Source: Artemia franciscana
Lineage: Eukaryota; Arthropoda; Branchiopoda; Anostraca; Artemiidae
Assembly: GCF_032884065.1 (NCBI RefSeq)
Contig: NW_027062873.1
Span: 1 to 64,000, forward strand
DNA: 64,000 nucleotides
Direction: 5' to 3'
Under the pieces are notes generated by a model. That model was not told the origin of the DNA. It saw only the letters and a program-made list of their open reading frames with translations, and searched no databases. How positions within the stretch are numbered: position 1 is the first letter of the stretch; each line of letters starts with the position of its first letter. The position numbers and the translations under genes are program-made. Shown here piece after piece: positions 10,336 to 20,430 of the stretch.

Positions 10336-11079
10336 AATAATAACCAAAAAAGTATGTCTAAAATAACAACAAGTTGAGCAAGTGACAACCTATAAGACAG
10401 CGGATTAATAGGATATGATGATTAAGGGGCTTGAGATTCTCTCAAGAGCAGTACTAGGTTTAAACTTCATTTTGTGATAACCCTATAGCATTTAACGGAG
10501 GTTTCGTAGTAGCTAATATTCTTAGGTACTTTAGAAGCTTATACATGTAGTAGTAGCTCATCAATGTCTTTACAAGATCTGAAACTATTAGATAATATTT
10601 GATTTGAAGATTCAATTTTTTCCAGGAGTCTATTTGGCCAGTCACCAGTAACGAGGAGGAAAGTCCTTTCTATACGTGAATATAGATGACCTTTGTCTAA
10701 TTTATTTTATCCCTAATAACACAATTCACCTTCTAAAGGGAAGACAAAATGATCAAAATCAGAAGAGGCGCATGAAAAAACAGATCTTGTTTTTATTTTT
10801 TTAACGTCTAATAAATTTTCCTACATATCTAAGAAAAATGCATTTTTCTTGTTTTCTTTTGTTTTTTATTTAATTTTGTTTTATATTGCGTTCACCCACA
10901 GAGTAGCATGTTCACTGATTAGAAACTTCGAAAGAAATGAAAAAGAGCTAGTACCCTGTAAACGATTAAAGTAAAACAATATATTTCTGAGCGTATTAAT
11001 GGAAATTATTAAAAGGCATAATTTTCTTAAAAGGCGTGAATACACAGAGAGTGAGAAGTGAAATATATACATTTATATG

Positions 11080-11300
11080 CATGTTTTTGAATTAATGCAT
11101 GTTTTTATTTTGGCTCACCGCACATGAATAATTAAAACGAAATTTCCATATCTTTTTTTAGCTAAATGGCTTTCTCATTGTTTTGATTGAACAATTTTGA
11201 TAAAAAATCGTTTTTAATTACAGTCGGTTTGATTAAAATCGGTGTAAAAAATCGGTGTAAAATCGGTGTAAAAAAAGGTAAAAAAGGGTAAAAACTGTTT
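11080..11300 (+). repeat. Family P fragment and short tandem repeat
   Basis: 11087-11210 matches the GGCTCACCGCAC ... GGCTAAATGGCTTTCTCA segment of family P. Directly after it, AATCGGTGTAAA is repeated three times (about 11238-11270) and then grades into GGTAAAAAAGGGTAAAAACTG, which resembles the A-rich arrays inside the Helitrons. Confidence 0.55.
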
Positions 11301-11750
11301 TCCTGCTTTAGCTATTTTGATAAGCAAGTACTTGAAGAAGATGGCGTGCTTGCCATAGGTTGTGACATCACCTTGTGTAATATCATTCAAGAAATAGAAA
11401 AATCATACACATCAATTTTGATCATACTATCCATAACAAGCACTTTTCAATGACTAAATAAAACGAAATACCAATACCACTAAAAACTAAATACCAATCT
11501 GAAAACATCCCACCCTGAATCCACGATTCATCCACTTATTTCCACAATATTAAACCGCCAGTAACTCCCGATTCCCAGCAGTTAAAAGCTTTACAAGAAA
11601 TAAGGCAAAATTCTAGCGTTAAAAAACAGGAAAAGATCTTTACTAAGGTTGTTTGTATTAGCATAAATCTTATCTCTTGTTCTATGTATCATCAAACTCT
11701 TCTTATTCTGAAAACAATCTTTATTAAATTTCTTATTGTACACCACTTAC

Positions 11751-11946
11751 CAACAAATAAATCTAAATCGCTATTTAACACACTAAAACAAGTTGATGCC
11801 TTTAAATTATTGGAAAGATGCAATTTAGCTTCCATTTTCATTACATTCTGAAGATCAAATTGCTTTATTATTGCCAAATTTCCTGTTATAATGTGTTCAG
11901 AAGTTGGATTTTCAAATGATAAGAACTGCTCGCAATTACAAGCGAG
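11751..11946 (-). CDS. Probable second exon of a secreted protein, unidentified
   Basis: The minus strand is open through CEQFLSFENPTSEHI and MKMEAKLHLSNNLKAS and then reaches a consensus donor, GTTG|GTAAGT, at 11751/11750. The acceptor is less clear: GAG|CTC at 11946 or GAG|CAG at 11928 would both join in phase with the phase-0 donor of the exon at 12228. Codon use and amino acid composition look coding. No family was recognised. The neighbouring exon on the same strand supplies a signal peptide, so an extracellular product is likely if the two are joined. Confidence 0.4.
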
Positions 11947-12227
11947 CTCCCGATTACTACGAATGTTCAATTATAGTTAAAAATTATTAGCCCAATCATT
12001 TTTAGAACTTATACGTTTTGACTAGATTATTTTATAATTCAAATTGCTAGGTAGGGTATGTTTCACATCCCACGGGTTTAAAATCCCAGACAAATTAATA
12101 TCCTCTATTTGTTTACTTCTAAAGCTTATAGATCGACATAAAAATCTTCTCCTCAATGGCAAACTTATACGACTTTTTATAAATTGAATTTTTTTGTAGA
12201 TTCGTATAATTTTATATCAGAACATAC

Positions 12228-12545
12228 CGGTCCAGAAGCCGTTATGATTAATTTGTAGTCTCTCCCCGGCTTTAATTTCTGCTGAAGGACAAGATGAAAG
12301 TTGCCCTTCACAGGCCCGTTGATTTTGAAATCTCCTCCTCCACCGTCCAAAGTTACCAGATTTTCTGGGTGAATACCCGCTACTTTCAAAATAATGGATC
12401 CAACTTCCTGAGAGGGTTCAACCGGCACAACGACCCAATATGCCTTTGGCAGGGTGAAGGTAGGTGTCAGGCTATTCTTGACTGGGTGGCAAAATGTTAA
12501 AATCATCAGCATATGAAGGGTGAATATAATTCCCATTTTAGTCAT
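12228..12545 (-). CDS. First coding exon of a secreted, possibly cadherin-like protein
   Basis: Exactly 106 codons between a good acceptor (TTTATTTCAG, ending at 12546) and a consensus donor (CCG|GTATGT at 12228/12227). The exon opens directly with ATG, so the intron before it would lie in the 5' UTR. Residues 1-20 form a signal peptide (MGIIFTLHMLMILTFC core). The rest is beta-rich: YWVVVPVEPSQEVGSIILKV, then GDFKINGPVKGNF, then LKPGRDYKLIITASG. This spacing recalls one extracellular cadherin-type repeat, but the calcium-binding motifs (LDRE, DxNDN) are not visible, so it could equally be a different beta-sandwich. It reads towards the exon at 11751-11946. Confidence 0.5.
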
Positions 12546-12812
12546 CTGAAATAAACGAGACATACTTAATAACCAAAGTCAAATTCAAGTTGAACTTATA
12601 GGCAACATCAAAATCCTAGGCACTTATCTCTTATAACCCCAGCACTCAAATCCTTGGTCTGACAGAACCAGTTTCTCTCTGTAGTTTCTTTCTGTCTAGC
12701 GTGAGAGTGTATACACTAAATGGTAGGTGTACTTTAATTAAATATTTTAGTTAATATTTTGATTAGGTTAGAAACCATCTATTATAATTCACTATTGGAG
12801 GGGGGGGGGCTT

Positions 12813-13487
12813 GATTTCCATAATTGTCTGTTGTACAAGTTTCTTGCTAAAGAGCTTTATTACAACACGAGCAGTTATATTTCACTAGGATTAACCTAAC
12901 TTCACTTTTTGAGTGTGGTGTGTATAAAAGATAAGGACTGTCTCCAAAAGTAGATTTAAAGACATCTACAACGAAACTACAACCAGCAATTTGCCGATGA
13001 TTTTACTCAGGTTGACGAGGAGGAGGGGAATTCAGAAACCGTTCAAACAGTAAAACTTAACTGAAGTCACTACAAATGGGAATTATGAACCAGGCTGATC
13101 CCTCCCTAACCATCAAAATAGTAAATTGGTATTTTGGTAGTTTGTAATTTGTTAGGTTAGGCAAGAAATACTTTAATATAATACATTATGTAAGGCTTGA
13201 TTTCCATAATTCTCTGTAGTACTTTCCATAGTTTTCTTACTAAAGTATTTTATTTCTTCATACGTAGGTAAATTTCATTAGGATTAACGTAACTTCACTT
13301 TCTGAGTCTGGTGTGTATGAAAGATATGGACTGATTCCCATACTGATGGGATTTACTGATGATTTTACTTTGGCTGAGGAGTGAGAAGGGGATTTTACAA
13401 ACTCTTAAAGCAGTAAAACTTAACTAAATTCACTACAAATGGGAATTACGACCTATGCTGATCCAACAAATCCCTCCCTATCTCTAT
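12813..13487. repeat. Diverged tandem duplication, period about 385 bp
   Basis: Two units begin GCTTGATTTCCATAATT (about 12810 and 13195). They share CACTAGGATTAACCTAAC-type sequence, GTGTGTATAAAAGATA, GATGATTTTACT and CACTACAAATGGGAATTA. Divergence is substantial, with many indels. No coding function is seen. A short open frame at 13604-13801 downstream has no recognisable similarity. Bases 13488-14016 hold nothing else. Confidence 0.6.
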
Positions 13488-14016
13488 TAAGATATAAATT
13501 CGACGCATTTACTATCCCTATTTTGAAACAATAGTCTCAAAATTATCATCATCCAGACAAAATTTACTAAATTCAAATTGCAAGAAAACATTTTCAAACA
13601 GTTTTGAAAAGTGTAAGATACATCCCTTGTTCTGTTGACGATATTCAAATTGTTAATTCAGTACCAAACTTAAAGTTGTCAACTTTGTCTGATCAGCTGG
13701 TTCAAAGACACTTGTGGCTTGTGTACTTGATGTGCAAGTTTATAAGAAGTTCCTATTACAAACTTGATCTCAGAATAAACTTAAGAATTTGTTTGACTTG
13801 ATATCAAATTAAGAAATTTTCTTTTTTTTTGTTATTTACTATTGTCGTTTTTTATCCTGACTTCCTACTTGTTTTTTTTTACGGACTTCATACTGCCTTT
13901 GAATTTTGTTAATCCAAAATTTTTAAACACTTAAACACTGTTGTCCACTACCAAAGCCTAAATTTATACTTCCATTTAAGGATTGCTCCATTTTAGTTTT
14001 AATGGTGTTCCTAGCA

Positions 14017-14810
14017 TTAATTTGACAAACAATTCTTTATAAATATAAAAACCGACTGTTTTTGTAAACCATGCTTTAAAATTCCTCTATTTGGAGCATT
14101 CCCAATAACAATAAGAAATTTCTGAGGCTCGTCTCCTTTGACCTTCCCCAGGTTCTTTCTAACGAAGACCCATGGCTCCTGGACCCTTACAAGTGAATAT
14201 CTGTGTTTTTGCCAGCTCCCTCCCAAGATTAAAAGAAGTAACTTGGTAGTAATGCAGATTGATCTGCCAACACCTTAGCCCTCACAGCTCATATACTGGC
14301 AGCATTTCAATTTAGCTCGAGCTGGAAGATCCAGCTCCGTCCTTTGCTGAGGTGAACTCCGTGGGTTTCTTGTATAGGGGCTTGAAGAGCGTGTATCCCC
14401 TCATTCCAATGGGGAATAGGAAGTTTCGCTTCTCTACTTCAGGGACCAAGTCTGCGTCAGATTGCCACTTGGCGATAGGTCTTTCCCTCTTTAACGTGGA
14501 TCTTGGTCAGTTCAATTTTCTCCATAGTGAAGAAACGATTGTAAACCACAACAGTTCCATTATCTCTGGAGACCAGACATAAGGATCCTCAATAGATAAA
14601 TTTCTCCTCGAAGGCGGGTCTCCTAGGACAAGGGCAACATAGCTTTGCTCCATCCCTTTCAAAGACTCCTTCATCTATGATGCCGTTCTGCTGAAACCCA
14701 ATTCTTATAATACCCTCCTCTAATATCGTGGAGGTGGCATAAGGGCCAAATTTTAAACTCCATTCCATGATTTTGGCAACTTTAATAATTTTGCTCATTT
14801 TTCAGTGCAT
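14017..14810 (-). pseudogene. Decayed coding region, unidentified
   Basis: On the minus strand a protein-like stretch starts with ATG at 14798 (MSKIIKVAKIMEWSLKFG) and runs to about 14592, where a stop intervenes. It resumes in another frame as DNGTVVVYNRFFTMEKIELT near 14560-14500, shifts frame again near 14460 and continues DADLVPEVEKRNFLF and GYTLFKPLYKKPTEF to about 14340. A further open piece is at 14017-14226. The composition is coding-like, but I do not recognise the family. At least two frameshifts or stops make it a likely pseudogene or mobile-element relic; unannotated introns are the alternative. Confidence 0.35.
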
Positions 14811-14819
14811 AGACGGTTT

Positions 14820-15690
14820 TACATTCGGTTTTATTCATATTGATATAGAAATATAGAAATAATTAATTAATTAGATTTAAGAAAATAATGAATATAGAAA
14901 AGTAAAAATATGGCTCAATCCTGCTTTCTAGGGCTATAATGAGAAAAATATTGAGAAGGCTAAGACACCATACGCGGACGAAGAATGACATATTGTCCTT
15001 GTTGGCCATCAACCTTGGATAAAAAAAAAATCAGTTTGCTCTTATATGGGATGAAAAAAAAAAATTTGGGGAAATCGGAACTTCTAGGGAGGGAGTAAAG
15101 AATGCTTGAATAGATTGGGACAGAAAGAGAATATGTGAAGTATTGTTACAAAACTTTTATCTAAAAAGATTTTGCCTAAACATTTTATTTTACCTCATAG
15201 ATCTTTAATTTAACCAAAACAATTGTTATTAGTTTATGAATCTGTTAAAAGAAAAAAAGTGGCCCTATCATTAAATCATGCAGCCTGGAAGGGACAATTA
15301 AACACCAAAGAATATGAGATGCTGAATGTGTTGGGGGTTTTATTATCAGTTCAAAATAGTCGTTTATGACTATTATGTTTATATGACAAAACAGTCAAAT
15401 CAACGTGTTTGATCAACTTAAAATCATATGAAGTATTATGCAACAGTCTGTTTCCCAAAGTAGTGTCCCAACGTAGAATGTTGATCCGCACGTAAAGAAA
15501 GCAAAGAATCAACTGCAATTTTACTTCCAAACTATATTGCCTACGGTTGGAAATTGGTAATGTTTTTGACGTTTAATGAAGAGCCAAAATCAAACAGTTC
15601 ATGGTAACAAATTGTAAGTGAGGAGTGACTCGGCTCAATAGTAGCCAAAAATTCACGGTCATTTGTTTGACGTTTTTTTTTTAAGTAAAG
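14820..15690. other. No gene seen
   Basis: AT-rich sequence without clear coding signal. About 15590-15650 (GTAACAAATTGTAAGTGAGG then GGCTCAATAGTAGCC) is a diverged family P terminal fragment. The rest is unassigned. Confidence 0.4.
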
Positions 15691-15695
15691 TGCAA

Positions 15696-16234
15696 ATTAT
15701 GCTCTGATCTTGACACAACATGGGGTCGTCACCAATATTCATTGTTACTTATGCTTGTGTTGAGATTGAGCTGGTTATTTGTTGTAATTTTTGTCTATTT
15801 TGGGTTTCATTTATTTATCTATAGTGATGTATGGTAGTTTGTAGGTTTGGAAGTTTACTTGACTTTATTTTTGCTTATTTCTGGCTCAATCTTTTTTTTT
15901 GAAAAGATTGTTTTGTAAATAAAATTGTAAATTAATTTTTATTCAGTTTCTGCTGACTGATCAAGATCAGAGCAGATTATGCTCTGATCTTGACACAACA
16001 TGGGGTCGTCGCCAATATTCATTGTTACTTATACTTGTGTTGAGATTGAGTTGGTTATTTGTTGTAATTTTCGTCTATTTTGGGTTTCATTTATTTATCT
16101 ATAGGGATGTATGGTAGTTTGTAGGTTTGGAAGATTACTTGACTTTATTTTTGCTTATTTCTGGCTCAATCTTTTTTTTGAAAAGGTTTTTTGTAAATAA
16201 AATTGTAAATTAATTTTTATTCAGTTTCTGCTGA
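15696..16234. repeat. Near-identical tandem duplication, period 280 bp
   Basis: Unit 1 is about 15696-15957 and unit 2 about 15976-16234, starting ATTATGCTCTGATCTTGAC and ending TTCAGTTTCTGCTGAC, with few differences. At the junction lies a perfect hairpin: TCAAGATCAGAGCA (15961-15974) pairs with 15980-15993 across a 5-base loop. The inner hairpin half is the first bases of unit 2, so the extra inverted copy at the joint may record how the duplication formed. No gene is seen. Confidence 0.8.
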
Positions 16235-16502
16235 CATAGCAAAAAAAATTATGTCTTTTTTTCTATAGGAATCCATAGTTGTTTATTTTAAACCTCCTCA
16301 AGTTGAAATGAAAAATAAAACTTAACACTTTTCCCAAAATATTCTATCAATGCTCTCTGGAAACCCAGATAAACTTACACTCTTTGTTCATTCACATCCT
16401 TGCAGCTGAAGTAGTAACAATAGTAGCCAGACAAAACTAGACCTACGTTACCTGAGCAACGTGAAGTGTTGCGGCAACCTTTGTCCGGCTTCACCGAATA
16501 AA

Positions 16503-18037
16503 GTGTTGCAAGAGCAACACTTTGGTTTTGTTTCTTTGCTATCGGTCAAACGCTGAAGTTGTCAGCCTATCGAAGCTTTTAAAACGTTATGTTCAAAGAA
16601 GAACGCGATCAGTAATCACATGATCAAAGGCTATTCCTCATTGTTGAAAAAACAACAATAACAAAAAAATATCGAAAGAAGGGACTACATTGACTTTACA
16701 GCCAGTTTAACTTTATCCTTTTCAATCGTGGACATTGCGACGGATCAAGACTTGGAACAATAACTTATATAATCTAGTTGGTATTATAAAGCTATCCGTA
16801 ACTTTTCAGGATCAAAATGCCATAGATGACACTCTATTAATTATTACAAAACTGCCTCGTTGTTTTACGTTATCTTTTGTACCCGTTGCGTAAACACTTA
16901 ATTCTAGGTTACAGTGAGTATGGGTAGGCTACACCAACTAGCAAAAGTTACAAACCCCTCTTCACTAAAGATGATTGTAGCCTAACAGACGATTATTACT
17001 TACAAGTCCCCTACATGTCTTACCACTGGAACCAACTCGGTCTTACCATCAAATACACTGGAAACAAATAATAGGTACACCAAATAGCAAAATTTGCAGC
17101 CCCTCACTGCCGAAGATGATTATGAGCTAACAACCGACCTTTCTTTACAAGTCCCTTACATGTCTCACAATTGGTATCGGCTTATTTTTAGTTTCAGTGT
17201 GTATCCTACAACTGAAGTTGTCAACCCCTTGAAACTTTCAAACTAGTATATCTCATGAAGGATTCTTTGTACCAAAAAATGGATGACATATACTCTGATC
17301 AGCTCATCAAGAGCTATTGATTGCCGACGGAAAAAAAATTTTATCTGTCTTAGTTCAAAAGTGGACTTTTTTTTCCGTTGGCCACCTTTCTAACGTCACC
17401 ACTTAGAAAGGAGCAAAGGATAAGGTCCAATTTCTTTAGCAATGACAATAATTTTAATGTTTAAGAGGTACATCTGATAACATTTCTCTACCTCAGTCCC
17501 AAATCCGAAAAAAAAAAAATGATAAACCCAACCAAAATCACGGCAGCACTTTCGGACCCGTTGGAAAATGCCGCTTTTTTGCTTCAGTAAATTTTTTCTA
17601 TTTATCACTCAAAGAAGATATATTGGCTGTGGGGCTGGGTAACTGCCGCATATATTTAACACTTATAGATTTTAGTCCATCTTTAATTTGAAACTGGTGC
17701 CTGCCTGCTTGCCTGCTAGAACGGAGCTTTCCACTCCAAAGCAGAAACATGGTTTGATGAATCGAAAGCTTGGCTGCACAATTTCAGATACTCCTCTCTG
17801 ACAAAGTTTACATAACTCCACTTCATTTCGCACAAGCAAAAACCATCCTTTTTCGCCCCAGGCAAGAGTTCTGCAGAGCTTTCCAAAATGTAATGCCATA
17901 TTCATCAATCTGGCCTGAGGTTCAAACTTTCCGTAGAAACCGCACAGGTTAGACCCTTACCAGTTTCCAGGAATAAGCCGACACCGGTGGCATAGGAAAA
18001 AAAACGGGACAAAACCAAAGTGTTGCTCTCGCAACAC
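16503..18037. mobile_element. DNA element with 29-bp terminal inverted repeats
   Basis: The left end GTGTTGCAAGAGCAACAC followed by TTTGGTTTTGT (16503-16531) is mirrored at 18009-18037 with one mismatch. Each terminus is itself a small hairpin (GTGTTGC pairs with GCAACAC). The interior has a diverged repeat: 16926-17050 resembles 17073-17185 (ACACCAACTAGCAAAA, then AAGATGATTAT, then ACAAGTCCC). No transposase frame is visible (short frames at 17396-17608 and 17672-17952 are unrecognised), so it is non-autonomous. I see no convincing target duplication, and the superfamily is not assigned. Confidence 0.6.
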
Positions 18038-18834
18038 AGCAATATAGTATATTGCTTAAACAGCAGGGGCGATCTCGCGAAAAAATTTTCAGTTTTCTTC
18101 TGACTGCGCTATCCTCTTTGAGTCTTGTCTCTACTCTTCGCTTAAAGTAAGTGATCTGAATAAAATCTGTATTTATTATTTCTGGTTGTAAAAGTTTCTT
18201 TTCTTTTGCCTACGAACTTAATCAACAAGAAAGTTAAAACTAACTGCTCGGTTAGGCACAACTGAAATTACGTATATTCTGTGGTATAAGAAACTGGATA
18301 TTACATTTGAATCATCCTTAAGCCTAGGCCCTTATTACCTTGTTAAACTGTTGGGTAATAAAAAAAAAAATCCAGGAAATAGTTGATAGGCTTAACACAG
18401 AGAGAACAAAAACAGTAATTTTAATATTAATGTTATAAAAAACTGTTTTATTATTTTATTACTGTTTTATTTTCACTGTTTTTTTTTCTTTCAACTGTTA
18501 TTTTTGTTCAACTTTTTCAATAGGTCTAGCAGACACGCTTTCAGTGAAGTTATGTCCTCCACAGCCCCCGGGGCAATGATGGTAAATTATGCAATTTGCC
18601 CGTACTTTACACATGGGATTTATCGTTAAGAAAAGGAGAAATGTTTGGTTCTGGGTGTGTCCAAAAGGGCTGAGGCTATAATGTTAAAACTTTTTATTTA
18701 GGTTGAGGGGTATGTGAAACTAAATCAAAATAATTTATGTGCATCTAATTTATAAAAAAGCATGATCTGTACTATTTCACAACGGCTGAGGATATGTGAT
18801 TTTGTTTATAGCAGTCAAAAGGTCTAGTAACTAT
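18038..18834. other. No gene seen
   Basis: AT-rich, with homopolymer runs. About 18560-18640 (CAGCCCCCGGGGCAATGAT then GCCCGTACTTTACACATGGG) is a diverged family P fragment resembling 34890-34960. Nothing else is recognised. Confidence 0.4.
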
Positions 18835-18925
18835 GCCTCAGGGGATGTAATGTCACCCACAGCCTCAGGGATTCAATGCCACCCAGAGCATCAGGGGATG
18901 CAATGCCACCCACAACCTCAAAGGC
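18835..18925. repeat. Minisatellite, about 30-bp unit
   Basis: Three to four imperfect units of the type CCTCAGGGGATGCAATGCCAC followed by CCACAGC. It appears to be an expansion of the short CTCAGGG motif found once in family P copies nearby. It is not coding. Confidence 0.6.
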
Positions 18926-19136
18926 AAGGATTGTAAATTATGCAAACGTAAGCGTTACGTAATAGTTTCTTTGATTGTTTAAAAAAACCAGGTGTGTCAA
19001 AGGAGGGGGGGACCTTCAGAGCCAGCAAATCAAAATGCAAACATAGACGTTATATCATTGTTTTTGATTGTTTAAAAACCTAGATGTATTGGGAAAAGCC
19101 TTTGGGCCTCCTGAATAGGGAACCGTCAAGACACCG

Positions 19137-19322
19137 GCCCCTAGCAGGCAATTCAACCGGGGCCCTAGCAACCATTTTCCAGCGGGGGGCCCTATAATCC
19201 AATTCACCGGTGGATCTAGCAAGCAATTCCAGTGGGGACTCTAGCGTACAATTCTAACGGGGCCCTAGTAGTCAATTACAACGGGGGCCTAAGCATCCAA
19301 TTCCAACCGTGGCCCTTGTAGC
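19137..19322. repeat. GC-rich minisatellite, about 25-bp unit
   Basis: Roughly eight degenerate units alternating a GGGGCCCTAGCA-like half with a CAATTCCAACG-like half. GC content is far above that of the surroundings. Units differ from each other at several positions, so the array is old. It is framed by family P fragments. The function is unknown. Confidence 0.65.
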
Positions 19323-19394
19323 TAAAAATGAAAAAATCTTACGTGATATGCTACACTTTAGGGGCTATTGGGGAATCCCTGGTTGTAAGTGAAA

Positions 19395-20335
19395 ACAGGA
19401 CATAATTTCTGTTCGTTTTAAGTTTTAATGTTGCTCCTGACTTTCAGTTGAAAAAACTTGTTTTTTTCAAATTTTAATTTCTTATTGTATTTTAAATAAT
19501 GTAAGAGAATGTGGACCCACCTTCACGAAGAAATCCCCCTCCTCACGGAAATATCCTCTAAACAACTCAATCTCATTGAAAATTCACTCCGGACCATTAC
19601 TGTTAACAACTCCACGCGTAAATTTGAGGCGGAATTGAGAAAGCCAGACATATAAAAAGAATCTTGTTTGGAAATTCTGACAAATTCCAACAGTGTATGA
19701 TTTCACCTGACAAGGTCACCACGTGGAAACTTCCATTTTTGTGGAAAATCGCCCTGTGGAAAAGCCTAAAGCAGAAAATTTGCCCCCCCCCCCACGAAAA
19801 TATATACATATTTCCCAGTAACAAATACTATGTGTATAGAAAAAGACAAATTTTATAACTTAAAGACCTTTCCCCTGGGATTGAATGGGGTTCATTTGAT
19901 ATCTAGCGACATAGTTATTGGGACTTTCAACTAAGGTGAACAAAATAGCAATATAAAAATTTTGATCGGACTGTTTTGGGATAAAAAGGGGTGAGGGGGC
20001 CTGGCTACCCTCAAATCGTTTTGTTCACTTAAAAAATGGCACAAGAACTTTTAATTTCCGTTCGAATGAGCCCTCTCACAATATTCCAGGGTTACTGATA
20101 CAATTACCCCTGAAAAAAAAATACAAACAAATAAACACGCATTAGTGATCTTTCTTTTGGCAAAAAAAAAACGAGATTCAACATTTTTGCAGATAAGAGT
20201 TTGGAACCTCTAAAGTAGGATTTTCTGATACAATGAATATGATGATATATGATGATAAACGATCGTTTTTTTAAGTTTCGGTTACTATTGAGCCGGATTC
20301 CTCCTTACTTAGAGTTTGTTACAACAGTTTGTTTG
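19395..20335 (+). repeat. Family P diverged copy
   Basis: Begins TAATTTCTGTTCGTTTTAAG then TGCTCCTGACTTTCAGTTG, passes through the GATCGGACTGTTTTGGG and GGGCCTGGCTACCCTC motifs, and ends near 20280-20330 with TTACTATTGAGCCGG then a decayed hairpin. The opposed open frames 19603-19824 (-) and 19664-19858 (+) lie within it and are not genes. Confidence 0.65.
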
Positions 20336-20362
20336 AGATTTTAAATTTTGTCCAAATTCTTT

Positions 20363-20430
20363 AAGATCGACTCCTGAAGGCGGTCATGGCCGAGTGGTTA
20401 AAGCGTTTGCCTAGAAGATCGACTCCTGAA
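20363..20430 (+). mobile_element. Retroposed tRNA 5'-half with 16-bp target duplication
   Basis: A 36-bp insert (20379-20414) reading GGTCATGGCCGAGTGGTTAA then AGCGTTTGCCTAG matches the 5' half of a Ser-type tRNA: acceptor/D-arm with a TGGCCGAGTGG A-box, and ending inside the anticodon loop (CTAGA of a Ser-AGA loop). It is flanked by perfect 16-bp repeats AAGATCGACTCCTGAA at 20363-20378 and 20415-20430. Direct repeats of this length are the hallmark of LINE-mediated insertion. The break in the anticodon loop fits reverse transcription of a cleaved tRNA half. It could alternatively be a heavily truncated tRNA-SINE head. Confidence 0.75.

Noticed and set aside
17672..17952. Overlapping + and - frames inside the inverted-repeat element as a transposase
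   Set aside because: Both are short, lack any catalytic motif and overlap on opposite strands.
20379..20414. Functional tRNA-Ser gene
   Set aside because: Only the 5' half is present; there is no T-arm, B-box or acceptor 3' strand, and direct repeats flank the fragment.
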